The notes under the pieces: model-generated
Told to the model about the DNA's origin: nothing
The model's database searches: none
Seen by the model: the letters and a program-made list of their open reading frames with translations, nothing else
Source of the DNA: Isochrysis galbana
Taxonomy: Eukaryota > Haptophyta > Isochrysidales > Isochrysidaceae
NCBI GenBank assembly: GCA_018136815.1
Contig: CM030934.1
Coordinates: 4,537,587-4,601,586, forward strand
DNA: 64,000 bases
Direction of reading: 5' to 3'
Part shown: positions 11,025 to 21,577 of the stretch, one piece after another
Layout of the letters: each line of letters opens with the position of its first letter
Numbering within the stretch: the first letter of the stretch is position 1
Made by a program: the position numbers and the translations under genes

Positions 11025-11080
11025 ATTATAGCTAGCGGCTAGCGGTAGTAGCCTGAATCTTCAGATGTTTTTTTTCTAGC
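11025..11080 (+). repeat. terminus-like repeat, TAGCGGTAGTAGCCTGAATC
   Basis: The run TAGCGGTAGTAGCCTGAATC followed by TTCAGATG and a T run recurs in inverted orientation at about 14078-14130, and in weaker form near 17325. An ACCAAAGACAAAGGAATGA motif precedes it at 10924 and again at 17196. These appear to be ends of one dispersed element. Confidence 0.6.
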
Positions 11081-11454
11081 CATCCATCACATATCCCATA
11101 TCTCACATTCCACCAGCCCGCAGCCCAAGAAACCGCGCACGAGGAAATGAATGACCGATGACCGACGTCCGCCTCTCTCTCACCTCTCAGGTGACGATGT
11201 GACGATGCGACCGTTGTAGCAGCTCATCAAAGACAAAGAGGCCTGGAGTTGATCCCAGATCGCGAGGACCAGATTGTCAGAATACATCACTCGCAACAAT
11301 GCAAAGACACGCTCGTAGAGGCCCGCTCGCCGCTCGCCCGCCCAAATTACGGCCCTAAATTTCGCTTTCTTCGATCGTCGATCGACCTAATTTTTTTTAA
11401 AAAAAATCGCGAAAGTCTTGGAAATGCCAAAAGCCATGCCATCCTGGATGGGAA

Positions 11455-11540
11455 ATACGGTGCTAGGAGGGCCTGCAAATACAGCCAAATACATATGTAT
11501 TTGGCCTGGTAAATACGTATTTCCCATCTAGGCATGCCAC
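11455..11540. repeat. imperfect palindrome with AAATAC(G/A) motifs
   Basis: GGGAAATACGGTGCTAGGAG leads into CCAAATACATATGTATTTGG (itself palindromic) and then CTGGTAAATACGTATTTCCC. A related arrangement in opposite orientation is at 28300-28378 (GTACTTGGCCGTATTTGCAG then CACCGTATTTCCCACC). Confidence 0.7.
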
Positions 11541-11639
11541 TGCCGTAGGCCCTAAATCTTCAGATGGCGATACAATGACGAACCCTAGTCGAGAGCTCTC
11601 GTGAATTCTTGATTGGCGTGAACAGACCACCGGGTCGCC

Positions 11640-12226
11640 GACGGGCGGGCGCCCCCCTCCCCGCGAACCGCGGCCGCCCCCTTCCCCCCCCCCCCCCGCC
11701 CTCGCCCTCCCCCCCGCGGGGCGCGCCCTCTCGCACGCACCGTCGGCCCACTCGTGATTGCTCTCATTCCGTAGGAAAGGCGAGGTGCGGCAGGGAAGAG
11801 AGAGAGACGCGTGGCACGCGCCTCGTGCCCACGTCGCGGGGGGGGGGGGAAGAAGAGAGAGAGATCGAGAGAGGTCTTCTCACACGGCGAGGAGAGGGGC
11901 CGCGGCGGGTGCGAGAGACGGGGGGGGGGGAGAAGAAGAAGAAGAAGAGAGAGGCGGGAGGGGGGGTGCGAAGAAGCTGTGAGAGGGAGGGAGAAGGTGG
12001 GAGAGGCACGTGGAGAGAGGGGAGAGGAGGACCCCCCCCCCTCCCGCAGGCGAGGGGGAGCGAGATGGGGAAGGGGGCGGGGGAAGGAGGAAGGGCGAGG
12101 AATCTCATGTGTTTATTTTATTTCACACTGCCGATGGAACAGGATCCAATGAGAGAGGGAAAGGGGGGGGGGGGGAGGGGGCGAGCCTGTGTGTGCGCCC
12201 AGCTGGGAGAGAGAGAGAGGAGAGAG

Positions 12227-12269
<43 letters not shown>

Positions 12270-12400
12270 GGGGGGGGGAAGGGGAGGGGGGGGATCTCTG
12301 CGCGATCCACGGCTCCCGCTCGGCCCTACTACCCCCCCCCCCCCTCTCTCTCTCTCCACCGCCCCCTTCTCTCTCTCGATGTCGGGGTGTTATTGTAAAG
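11640..12400. repeat. low-complexity GC, poly-G and GA/CT tracts upstream of cyclin gene
   Basis: Dense runs of C (11685-11695), G (11838-11848, 11920-11930, 12264-12278) and GA dinucleotides (12200-12262). Long ORFs across this region (for example 11609-12574) consist of Arg/Gly/Glu composition only and are not proposed as genes. Confidence 0.85.
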
Positions 12401-12506
12401 CCTCTCTCTCTTCGCCTAGATCTCCGAGGAGGAGAACTGGCTGTAGAGCTCATCGGGGGCGATCTGGCCAAGCTGGGCCTCCTGGGCATTTCGCACCCGA
12501 CGGCCA

Positions 12507-13723
12507 ATGGTGGCGATGCGGGCGGAGGCGACGTCGCTCGAGACGATCGCTGCAGCGATCGACCGGCTTTGTGACATCAACCGGTGCGCCACGCCAACCG
12601 CCACGCCGCAGAGGGAAGCAAAGGGAGAGGGGGAAGCGGAAAGGGGGGGGGGGGGGGGCCACTCATGCCGCTGCAGACGCATCCTTTCATCTGCGCAAAG
12701 CTGTGGGGGACTGGGGGGCGGGAAAGGGGGAGGAGTGGGGGGGAAGGGGGGGGCGGCTGTGGGAGGAAGGGGGTTGGGGCGGGGCGGGGGGGGGATTCAG
12801 CGCGATGATGAGAGTCAGCGGGGGGGGGGGGGGGGAACGGCGCTGTGCTCACATGCCCGCTGTACGTCCCCTACAGAGACCTGCGCGCCACCTCGCCAAC
12901 CTCGTTCGACTCGGTCGAGGCGCCCGGCATGACAGTCCACTCGTACCTTGTCCGCATCCGTCGCTACACCCGTTTCGATGACATGTGCTTTTTGATCGCC
13001 CTGACCTACCTTGGACGTCTTGCGGAGATGGGTGGACCGTCCTTCTGCTTGACGTATCACAACGTGCATCGCCTATTTGTCACCGCGCTCGTGCTCGCAT
13101 CCAAGTCATCAGATGATATATTCCACGCCAACTCCTTCATGGCGCAGTGCGGAGGCATCTCGCTTTTCGAACTCAATAACCTCGAGGTCGAAATGTGCAA
13201 GTGGCTCACGTTCCGGCTCATCGTTGACACCGAGGAGTTGCAGCACCTCGTCTGCGCGCTCGGCGATCACTCGTCCGCCTTCTGGGATTCATGGAGGAAC
13301 GTGCCTGTTGCACCTGCTATTTCGCCACAAACCTTCACCCGGGTAAATCACGGATTGGCGCGTAATGCCGCCGCGATTGCGGCCACGCGTGCCACTCCGA
13401 GCTCAAAGCAACGCTATGACTCGGTCAACACCACGATGGGTGAGATGGCGGCATTACTCTGGCCTGCGCCCACCGAGCGCGACGGGCAGTTCGCTGACGG
13501 CCAGCGCACGATATATTCGCATCTTCAGAAGCAGCCCCAGTACCCGGAGTCGCCGCGCACAATCGCATGGATCGATGTGGAGCAGCAGCGCAGTGCTGAA
13601 CACAACATGGCGTTGCAAATGGAGGCGCAGAGGCGCCAGCTGCACGAGCTTGGGGTTCAAATGCAAGAGCAAGCGTGCCAACAGCCGCACTGGGGGATGA
13701 TCACAAGCATGGAGGTGAGGTGA
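12507..13723 (+). CDS. P/U-type (PHO80-like) cyclin
   Basis: Two exons are inferred: 12507-12583 and 12877-13723 (donor GTGCGC, acceptor CTACAG, phase 2), giving 307 residues. The join gives DINRDLRATSPTSFDS, which places LETIAAAIDRLCDIN directly before the cyclin box, as in plant CYCU/CYCP and fungal PCL cyclins. The box (about residues 40-140) contains SYLVRIRRYTRFDDMCFLIA, then HRLFVTALVLASKSSDD, then LNNLEVEMCKWLTFRL. Such cyclins partner with CDKs of the Pho85/CDKA type in cell-cycle and phosphate or nutrient signalling. The C-terminal 150 residues are not conserved. The 293-bp intron is packed with poly-G runs. Confidence 0.88.
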
Positions 13724-13824
13724 CGCGGCACTTGGCCAGCCATTGTGTGTGCACAGGGTTTGCATGCAGTTACTTTCTTCTTACTCTACTTCTGGGTTAT
13801 TCGCATATATCTTAGTTTACATCG

Positions 13825-13830
13825 AATAAA
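13825..13830 (+). terminator. candidate polyadenylation signal AATAAA of cyclin gene
   Basis: AATAAA lies about 100 bp after the cyclin stop codon in AT-rich 3' flank. Whether this lineage uses AATAAA is not known from the window. Confidence 0.35.
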
Positions 13831-14077
13831 ACTCTTGACATTCTCGCCGCGCAAGCGGCTCTGGACCCACTACTTTCACGCATGTGTTCTACAGTTCCAC
13901 TCCAGATTTAAGAATCCTAAGTAAGGAGAAGGAGCAACATTTTTTTGTGCCATGCGCGCAATCCTACCCCCAAGCAAGGCCCAAAGTAGTGTACATGTAC
14001 ATGGTACACAGACCTGGCGGTCAAGCAACCCGCAGCGGCGGCCAACGGCTCAGTGAAGGTGCCCGTACTCCCAGTTT

Positions 14078-14130
14078 AAAAAAAAATCTGAACATTCAGG
14101 CTACTCACTACTTACTACCGCTAGATATAA
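14078..14130 (-). repeat. inverted copy of the TAGCGGTAGTAG terminus repeat
   Basis: The reverse complement reads TAGCGGTAGTAAGTAGTGAG then TAGCCTGAATGTTCAGATTT, matching 11035-11070. A T run follows in both. Confidence 0.6.
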
Positions 14131-14171
14131 AGGACAACGCTGTTGCATCCGCATCCAAAATAAAATAAAAT

Positions 14172-14350
14172 GCTTAATGTTATATCCTAGCCAACCCCAC
14201 TAGCTAATTGGACACAACATTTCCGTCCCGGAATCCCGCCATGCCTGACGAGCCAGGTGTCCGAGTGCTACCGGGGGGAGGGGGCACTGCCCCCTCCCCT
14301 CGATATTCGTCCTCCCCCCAGTGCACGCACCGACCCCGCGCACCCCAGCA
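14172..14350 (+). repeat. left member of an inverted repeat pair with 21080-21322
   Basis: ATATCCTAGCCAACCCCACT, CCCGCCATGCCTGACGAGCC, AGGTGTCCGAGTG and the GGGGGCACTGCCCCCTCCCC palindrome are present here. The same blocks occur as reverse complement at 21080-21322. The two copies enclose about 7 kb including the cryptochrome gene. Confidence 0.8.
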
Positions 14351-14477
14351 CGTCCTCTCCTCGATTCCACGCTGGGGGAAAACCCCTTTCGGGTAAAAAC
14401 AACGCAGGGGGGGGGGGGGGGCACTCGTGAATAGGAGCCCAGAAACGCTAATCTCTCCTCGCGCCCCAAGCAGGTGT

Positions 14478-14530
14478 CGTTCCGTCAATTGTGGGACATG
14501 AGTCGAATTGAGCGATCGAATGTCCACAGT
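14478..14530 (+). repeat. GTTCCGTC...ATCAAATGTC dispersed repeat, copy 1
   Basis: Shares GTTCCGTCAA...GGGACA...GAGCGATCGAATGTCC with copies at 23573-23630 and 43942-44000. Only about 50 bp is conserved, so it may be one end of a longer element. Confidence 0.55.
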
Positions 14531-14599
14531 TGTTATTTTAAAATTAAATGTAGACTAGCGTAACATTCCCTGCTTCCCGCGACGCGTGTCCCCCCCCGG

Positions 14600-15260
14600 A
14601 GGGCGCCGTGTCGGCGCTTTTCGATTGTGATTCGCGATGTGCATCGGCCCCCTGCGGGGCGCCGTGCGTGCGCATGCCAACTTTTTCCCCTATGGCCCAC
14701 ATTCACGTAAAGTAGCCATATAAGAGATGTTTCGTTACGCAGCACGTGTGATGACTTGCAATCACTGTGCACGCCGTGCGCCGTGCATCGCCCCCCCCCC
14801 GCGGGGGCGCCGTGACAATTTTTCCCCTGTGCGTACCCATAAGGCCCACACTCACGTAAGTAGCCATATAAGAGATGTTTCGTTGCGCAGCACGTGTGAT
14901 GACTTGCAATCATTGTGCACGCCGTTCGTGGGCACGGCGCGATGTGCATCGGCCCCCCCCCCGCGGGGGCGCCGTGCGTGCGCATGCCAATTGTTTCCCC
15001 TGTGCGTACCCCTAAGGCCCACATTCACGTAAAGTAGCCATATAAGAGATGTTTAGTTGCGCATCACGTGTGATGACTTGCAATCACATTGTGCACGCCG
15101 TGCGTGGGCACGGCGCGATGTGCATCGGCCCCCCGCGGGGGCGCCGTGCGTGCGCATAGCAACTTCCAGGAAGGTGCACGCCGTGCGTTCACTCTTTCCG
15201 CGGGGGGACTCTGGACGCAGAGGCGGTCGGGAACCACGGGGCACCCCCCTGGGACCGGGG
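14600..15260 (+). repeat. tandem repeat, about three units of 150-175 bp
   Basis: TAGCCATATAAGAGATGTTT recurs at 14713, 14861 and 15034, each followed by GCAGCACGTGTGATGACTTG-like DNA (last copy slightly changed), a GTGCACGCCGTGCG block and a GCGGGGGCGCCGTGCGTGCG block. The CATATAAGAG core looks like a TATA box and CACGTG is an E-box palindrome. A related inverted copy is at 41400-41640. No ORF is conserved between units. Confidence 0.8.
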
Positions 15261-15460
15261 AAAATATTACCGTATACTGCAAAAACACTAACGTAAACAA
15301 CTGATAGGTCTTGGGGTCTCTCCCCTCCCCCGGGTCCCCTCCCCCCGTCTCCCCCTCCCCCTCTCATCGACCTACCAGAGAGAGACGGCTCCTACTGCCT
15401 GCCTCCCTCCTCCCTCCTCGCTCACCCTCCAGCTCTCTCCTCGCCCTCGTCTTCCTCACG

Positions 15461-16090
15461 ATGGTGGCGACTCGGCGCGCATCGGTACGGTCCTCCGTCC
15501 TCTCCTCTCGTGCTCCTGCTCGCTGGTTTCGTTCGACTCGCTCGACACAGCCACCTGTCGACTGGACGCCGAGCGCAAGCGCTGCTCGCACGACTCGTTC
15601 CTCTTCCTGCTCCAAGGGCGCGGCGGAGGAGGCGGAGCCTGTTCGCGTTCCTGATGCCGAGGAGGAGGCCCTTTCCCCGACCGATGAGGCCACCACCACC
15701 ACCACCGACGAGGACTCCGGGCCTGTGGGAGGAGAAGAGGAGAACGAGGACTGTGCGTCGGACGCTCCAGGTCTTCTTGTTCCCATCGCGCGGGTTGCGG
15801 ATGTCGAGGAGCCAGCCGAGTCGATGGAGGAGGTCGAGACCGCCCACGCGCTCGCTCTCACCGATGAGAAGGAAGCCGAGGAAGAGGACGAGAAGGCGGA
15901 GAAGGCGGAGAATGAGAAGACGGCTGCGTCCGACGCACCAGTCGGAGAAGTCTTCACTCGGTTCGAAGAGGTTGAACATCCCAACCATCGTCCTCCATTT
16001 CAAATATTAGTTGTGCATCATCATACACTTCAGTATCTGGCCGTGGTTGTCCCGACTCTTGCTCCATCTCTAATATTTCAGCCAATCTGA
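15461..16090 (+). CDS. hypothetical acidic protein, possibly only a first exon
   Basis: ATG-initiated frame of 209 residues. It starts with an Arg/Ser-rich stretch (MVATRRASVRSSVLSSRAPA) that could be an organelle-targeting sequence. A long Glu/Ala/Asp-rich segment (DEKEAEEEDEKAEKAENEK) follows, and the end has no family resemblance. The last 40 residues overlap AT-richer DNA that reads better on the other strand, so the true coding part may end earlier at a splice site. Function not recognised. Confidence 0.35.
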   Translation: MVATRRASVRSSVLSSRAPARWFRSTRSTQPPVDWTPSASAARTTRSSSCSKGAAEEAEPVRVPDAEEEALSPTDEATTTTTDEDSGPVGGEEENEDCASDAPGLLVPIARVADVEEPAESMEEVETAHALALTDEKEAEEEDEKAEKAENEKTAASDAPVGEVFTRFEEVEHPNHRPPFQILVVHHHTLQYLAVVVPTLAPSLIFQPI

Positions 16091-16172
16091 TTAATTTCCG
16101 TCTCCTGAACTCTTGGATGACCGAGGCATTTATCGGGTTAGGGTTGGACCCTCGAAAGGCGTAGGGATACAT
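15954..16172 (-). other. ORF fragment, protein-like, unknown
   Basis: A 72-residue minus-strand frame begins MYPYAFRGSNPNPINASVIQ, continues EFRRRKLIRLAEILEMEQES and ends in EMEDDGWDVQPLRTE. Composition is balanced and AT-richer than the neighbourhood, suggesting a remnant of a different origin such as a mobile element. It lies next to the decayed repeat at 16225. No family assigned. Confidence 0.3.
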
Positions 16173-16224
16173 TTCTTCTTATCCATTGGAGAAAAAAATT
16201 TACGATGTGTGCGAAAAGTTTTTT

Positions 16225-16462
16225 ACCCGTGACATGGCAACACGCCGAGCAGCTGGCAAACTCTACACGCAGGCCGTCCTCGCATCACGGATCTCGCCAC
16301 CCAAGATCAGCCAAGCGATATCAAAAAGAAAACTCAGCACGGATCTCGCATCACGAAGAAGATGAAAACTCAGCACGCGTAGCTGGGGGTATAATAGACC
16401 AAAAAGAAAACAAATAACCTGACAATTGAGCCGGGGGGGGAAGGGAAACTGCGCCCAATGTG

Positions 16463-16529
<67 letters not shown>

Positions 16530-16565
16530 TAAAACAAATAACCTGGCCCTCTTTTGACGGAACGC
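16225..16565 (+). pseudogene. decayed copy of the 2.7-3.4 kb repeat-element ORF
   Basis: GCCGAGCAGCTGGCAAACTC, then GGCCGTCCTCGCA, TCACGGATCTCGCCACCCAA and AAGATGAAAACTCAGC correspond to the 3' half of the ORF at 2734-3291, with deletions and a partial internal duplication. The downstream match continues: TCTTTTGACGGAACGCGA is present both here (near 16550) and at 3384. A TG microsatellite has expanded inside the copy. Confidence 0.75.
16465..16524 (+). repeat. (TG)n microsatellite
   Basis: About 30 uninterrupted GT dinucleotides inside the decayed repeat copy. Confidence 0.97.
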
Positions 16566-16589
16566 GACTTGCGAGTGGCCGCGTGAGCA

Positions 16590-16871
16590 CCGCGCTTCGA
16601 TGGGGTCGCGACCTACGAAGACAAACAGAGCGGAAGCACGGTCCGCGTTTTGACCGGCAGCCGCTCCGTCAACGTCAACCAGTTCGCATGGATGACTCTA
16701 AACGAGATTAGTGAGGGGAGCAAGGAATCCATGGACGGTGAGATGCTCAACGACTCGAAGAGGCTGGCCTTCCCCAGGCTCCCCCCCCGCCCCCCCCGGG
16801 CTCGCCTTGCTTGGCCTTTCCCCGCCCTTCCCCCCACCCCTCCCCGAGCTGCCCTCTCGCGCGCTAGCTAG
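16590..16871 (+). other. ORF fragment, possible captured exon
   Basis: The frame starting just after a stop near 16580 reads RFDGVATYEDKQSGSTVRVL, then TGSRSVNVNQFAWMTLNEIS and SKESMDGEMLNDSKRLAF before dissolving into proline/arginine repeats. The first 60 residues look like real protein sequence, but there is no ATG at its start and no flanking splice context I can confirm. It may be a gene fragment carried by the repeat. Confidence 0.3.
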
Positions 16872-17579
16872 CACCCCCGCCCTCGTAGTCAATCAAGTTA
16901 GTCATTATTGTAATCAAGGTTTGAGGTTTGGGTTGGACGGCGCCCTTTTAAGGAAGGTACTCGTGCATGGACATGGAGCATGGATATGCTTCCTACAGCA
17001 TTCCGCGACAGAGACAACCACGGACCACAACGGAAACAAACCTCCGCCACAAGAGAAACATCCCACACAACGTTGTGACACAACCGCAAAAAAACCAAAA
17101 CAAGAGCAACAAGCCCAAAAGCAAAAGCCCGTGCCCGAACGAAACCCGCACTCCGAACCGGGCCCACGGTAGTGCACCTGGACCGCACCCCTGAAACCAA
17201 AGACAAAGGAATGAGGGGAGAAAGCGAACGAGGCGGAGCGACGGGGAATAAGGGCGATGTCGGCTGGAAGGTAGTGCAGGCATACCGGCCTAGTAGTAGG
17301 TGTGTGTGTGGCAGCCCTGAATGTTATTCAAGTGTTTTTTTCATACAACATTCTACGTAGCGCGCAGTTGTTGGGCTTATCGTGCGTTCAATAGTAGGAA
17401 CGAAGCTGGGTATATTCTAACCATCAGGCACATGGTATTTGCTCTTTACAGCACTATTGTATGTTGTCTGCTTCTGCGACAATCACAACCACGTCCACGA
17501 GCAAAAACGAGGCAAAAGTAAACAACGTTTAAACTCCCAAATTGACGGAGGAGATGCAGACCACATCTATGGATTTTCA
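16872..17579. other. intergenic downstream of cryptochrome (convergent side)
   Basis: No gene recognised. It holds ACCAAAGACAAAGGAATGA at 17196, shared with 10924, and a weak copy of the terminus repeat near 17310-17345. The A/C-rich stretch 17010-17140 gives only low-complexity frames. Confidence 0.5.
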
Positions 17580-19577
17580 TCAGTAGCCGTGCTGCACGCG
17601 GGACACTTTGCTGGAACGCCCACCGCCTCGCCCGCCCCCTCGTCCGCCTCCCTTACTAGACTGCGGTCTTGGGCCTCCACCGCTGTTGCCACGTCCCTTG
17701 CCGCCTCCGCCTTTCCCACTATCGTAATGGTCAGCTGCGCCGCTAAAGCGCGACTTGGGTGGGAGAGGGTAGTCAGTGCCGAGTTGCACGCCATATTTTT
17801 GCATATCTGAACGCGAGAGCTTCCACGGCTCGTGCACGAATGGAGCGGGGACCTGATATGGTGAGCAGATGCTTGTGAGTGCTAGAGCACCGTTGCCTAC
17901 CCTGTTTGCGTATGGCTATGTTTGTCGCACCTTTGCGAGCTCAGGAATCCAGTGGCGGATATACTCTCCATCCTTGTCGTAGTCGTTGGACTGCTTCACG
18001 ATATTGAAACGATTGAGCCGGCCACCGGTCAACCCTGCGGCTGACACCCAGTTACCCCAGTTGGCAGTGGGCTCATAGTCAATTAGCAACGCTTCGAAGT
18101 GCTCAGCACCTGTGTGTAGGCGAGGCGGCACGCTCACCGGGTGGTCGGTTGCAATGGCCCATGGCATGAGGGCGGCCGCCACGGTGCTATTGCGTGGGCT
18201 GGGCTGCGTGGGCTGGGCTGCCCACAAATACCTTGGCGCCAATCAAGTCCGAGATCTAGCGCGAGGTACGAGGCGACGTTTTGCCTACCGCGATTCGACA
18301 TGAATCCCGTGGCCGCAAGCTCACGCATGTTGGCGTCCACGAGAGGCACACCAAGGCGTCCGTCCTTCCATCTTTGCAGTAGATGCTCGTCATTAAACCA
18401 AGGACGATCGAGGCCGATGGGACCAGTGAGCTTGAACACGGAGTCGCCATGCTTCTCGCAGTACAGTCGAAAGAAATCGCGCCTAGGCATAGACGAGCAC
18501 ATGGCGATTGCGTGAGTTTTCGCACCAATCCAAAGGGACAATGTGCATTGGCAGTGAGCGGATTCAGGCCGTAGATCGAAGAGCAATTCACGAAGAACAC
18601 TCATGCTTAAGCACTTCGCACCAGATGAGCTCAAAGATAAGCCAGTACGTGCTCTTGTTCTTCACGCGTTGTTCCTCGTACCGAGCGCACTCTTGAGCAA
18701 CAGTGCGTGGTGACAAGCAGCCCTGTGCAAGCCATGGAGCGAACTTCGAAGAGTAATCCGGTCCGAGCATGCCGTTTCGCGTCTCAAAATAGTCCTTTAG
18801 GCAGTCCCCGTCCCAAATGTAGTGCTTGAGTCGTGCAAGTGCCGCAGTTTCTCCGCCTTGGAATGGTAGCACTCCTCGAGGGTCAGGAGGAGCGGAGAGC
18901 GAACCAGGTGGAAGGCCAAGGGCTTTCTCGGATGGCATGACGTCAAAGCCAAACGTCTCCGACGGGGTTGGAAGTGTGTCGGCGGATGGAAGAGGCAATG
19001 AACCCTTGGGTGGCGGCGCAAGAGGCGACGGAACCGTGCACTTCGCCTCGACCTTGTTGCGGAAGGGTGTGAAGACATCCGGCATATCGACGAGGTCAAG
19101 ACGGAAGGGCATATCCTCGCGCGCATAGAGGGAACCGCTGGGCATAGTCTTAAGTAGCGCTGTGCCGGCGGGAAGGGCTCTACGTACAGCCTTGTCGACG
19201 CGGAGCTCTTCGGACGTCACGTGCTGCTGGCTGAGGAACAGAGTCGATGGGCCGCCCTTCACGCTAGACCCAGGCTGGTGCTCAGATGCGAGCTTTGGGA
19301 GCAGCTCCTCGGGCTTGCCTATGCCAACAAACAGGTCGGAGCCGATGTCGCGCAGGCGTGAGCGCAAATCCATCACCGATTCTGTTATAAACTTGGCGCG
19401 GTAGGCGCCCGTCTTCTCATTGCCAAGGGCGGTGGTAGGGCCAAAGACCCGCTCGTCAAAGATGTAGCAAGGCAGCACCTCCTTCTCGCCCTTGTTGGCG
19501 AGGCACTGTGCAAGGAGCGGGTTGTCATGGAGTCGAAGGTCCGAACGGAACCAGACGACGATGCGTGGCCGCACCAT
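17580..19577 (-). CDS. cryptochrome DASH (photolyase family)
   Basis: Four exons on the minus strand: 19577-18622, 18482-18232, 18109-17931 and 17852-17580, giving 552 residues. Introns are 139, 122 and 78 bp with donors GTGCGA, GTATTT and GTGCGA. The protein begins MVRPRIVVWFRSDLRLHDNP, the photolyase N-terminal domain. Joined exons give FELIWRDFFRLYCEKHG, then GFMSNRGRQNVASYLALDLG and WRQGAEHFEALLIDYE, then GNWVSAAG and DYDKDGEYIRHWIPEL, all hallmarks of the FAD-binding domain of CRY-DASH. The tail is glycine-rich (GGGKGRGNSGGG), as in many algal members. These proteins repair CPDs in single-stranded DNA and bind FAD and MTHF. An upstream in-frame ATG at 19742 would add 55 residues rich in Arg and Ser, a possible organelle transit peptide. 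Confidence 0.93.
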
Positions 19578-19742
19578 GGAGAGCAGCAGCGGCGTGATAA
19601 GCAGAATGACTGCGTGCCGTCGGGGCGGACCAGCCCGACGTGACTGTGGTGAAACCTCGCGGAAGCGCGAGCTTTCACGGAAGCCTCTGGCCCCTACTTT
19701 ACACTTGGATGGGAAATACCAAAGTAGGGTAGTACCTAACAT

Positions 19743-21079
19743 GGAGTCCTGTTACCGGTTACGGTTCAACCTGGCAGAGCAGCAGTGATTGAAATATGAT
19801 AATAAGATGAGGTAGGAGTAGAGGCTAGAGCTTCGCAGCGAGCAGAGCTTCGCACCCAGCACGCGCCGGCGCCGATGGCTCCTGCGGCCGCAAGCAAAGA
19901 AGCCCGTGGCACCGCCTAACTAAGGGGTGCCAGGGAGGCTACACTAAGGCTGCCCACGATGCCCAGGCCAAAGAGCGCATGTCCGTGCTCGACGACGTCC
20001 GCAAGGCAGTCGACCACTGCCAAGCGACGGGCGAGAGCGCTCGTCGGGCCATACGCTCAGGCCAGTTCCCCTTGGCCACGGATTGGCCCCGGCCAGGTTT
20101 TCGCGATTTTTTTTTCAAAATTTGGGTCAGCTCGAAGAAAAAAAATTTCGACCGAAACTTGGGCGCGAAGCCAAGGGATCAAGCGCGAAATTTGGGGTCA
20201 CGGGGCGGGGCGCTGGCGCGCTGGGTGGGCGCCGGCGCGGGAGAGTGGAGGGGGTGGGGCGGCGTGAGGGCTGGGGCTGGGGGCTGGGGGTGGTGGAGGG
20301 GCGAGACGAGCAGGGGGGGTGTCCGCCGCGGAGAGTATGAGCAGGAGCATGCGCAAGCGGCCTCGAGTCGTCGTCGACGACTCGAACGACGAGGACTGCG
20401 ACGAGGACGAGGACGACCATGTGACGAGTAAAGACTCGAACGACTCGGACTCGGACGACTTGCTGGAGGTCTCTCTGGATTGGTACTGTGTCGCCCTCGT
20501 CTGTCGCTCTAGTCGTTCCTCGCTCCCTCGTTCTCGCTCTCACCCTCACCCCGTTGTAACAAGCAATCTTACAACCAACACAACCACAACACACGCACTC
20601 ACTCGCCCTCACTCGCTCGCCCCCGCCATGTCATTGCCATCGTCCCGCCCGCCCTCGCCTCTGCCCGTCAACCCACTTCCCGCCTTGGAGATTGAGCCCG
20701 TCCAGCGTCCAGCCCGCCATTCCCTCGTCCACCGTGCCTTCCGCCGCTCCCCTTCCATCTCTTCCGCTTCCTCCCGTTCCCTCCGCAAGCTCCGATCCGT
20801 CGCCACTCCTGCTCTAGTCTAGCTCTACATGCTACATGCACCATATAGATGAATGTCGGGCGCCCGATAGCCGATAGCGATAGCGCGAAACGCGGACGGA
20901 TATCGGATATCGGATATCGATATGAAATCGGGTATGCCCGTCTTTGGCTTCCCCCGTTCTCCCGATGAGCCGATGAGCCCGGGCTCCCCGGATGAACTGT
21001 AAACCGTGCGCCGCGCTAGCCGCCGGTGCGCCCTCGTCGCGACTCGTCCCAAAGACCAAAGAGGGAACGAGCTTCGCTC
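19743..21079. other. region upstream of cryptochrome, no secure gene
   Basis: A plus-strand frame at 19979 starts MSVLDDVRKAVDHCQATGES and runs into low complexity. Another at 20319 is Asp/Glu-rich. Neither has a recognisable family. GC-rich DNA at 20200-20320 and A/T-rich strings at 20108-20150 are present. CRY-DASH transcription would start in the left part of this region. Confidence 0.4.
20628..20822 (+). pseudogene. short ORF of the MSxPSSRxPSP family, copy 1
   Basis: A 64-residue frame begins MSLPSSRPPSPLPVNPLP and then turns into an Arg/Ser-rich tail. The start resembles MSAPSSRSPSPKPVLPP at 55545 (minus), its frameshifted relative at 35789 (minus) and MSLSPPSSPSPKPAYPP at 44322 (minus). 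Each is preceded by DNA with repeated TCTCGTTCTCG-type sequence on its coding strand. This looks like the N-terminus of an ORF1/Gag-like protein of a retroelement with the rest lost. Confidence 0.45.
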
Positions 21080-21322
21080 CGACATAAGCAGGGTCGGTGC
21101 ATGCACTGGGGGGGGGGGGGCAAATATCGAGAGAAGGGGGCAGTGCCCCTCCCCCCGGTATCACTCGGACACCTGGCTCGTCCGGCATGGCGGGATCCCA
21201 GGACTGAAAAGTTGTGTTCAATTGTTCAATTCCGATTAGCTAGTGGCACTAGTACTAGTGGCTAGTGGCTAGCTAGTGGCTAGTGGCTAGTGGGGTTGGC
21301 TCGGATATAACATTAATTATTA
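21080..21322 (-). repeat. right member of the inverted repeat pair with 14172-14350
   Basis: The reverse complement of the left member: GGGGGCAGTGCCCCTCCCCC, CACTCGGACACCTGGCTCG, CCGGCATGGCGGGATCC and GGGGTTGGCTCGGATATAAC. Between the last two blocks a CTAGTGG minisatellite (about 21238-21296) has expanded in this copy. Confidence 0.8.
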
Positions 21323-21527
21323 TTATGCAGCCATAATACCCCTATGCCAGTTTGGCCTACGGCCATTAACCATTAATCAAATTAAGGTGCTGGCGGCGGC
21401 CGATGGCTGTATGTGCCCTGCTCCCACAATATCACAATACAATATTAGAGCAGGGCCTTACCGGGGTAAGGCCCTTACTTTTAATGACTTAAAAGAAATT
21501 GTTACAACCCTTAGACTAGACCATCGG

Positions 21528-21528
21528 G

Positions 21529-21565
<37 letters not shown>
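21528..21565 (+). repeat. (CT)n microsatellite
   Basis: About 17 CT dinucleotides directly before the ATG region of the next gene. It may belong to a pyrimidine-rich promoter. Confidence 0.9.
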
Positions 21566-21569
<4 letters not shown>

Positions 21570-21577
21570 CGCGCAGG

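Noticed and set aside
11609..12574. 321-residue ORF upstream of the cyclin
   Set aside because: Composition follows G-run and GA repeats, there is no family resemblance, and it overlaps the cyclin first exon in another frame.
14590..15300. CRISPR-like array
   Set aside because: The units are long, nearly contiguous and carry no unique spacers between short repeats; the context is eukaryotic.
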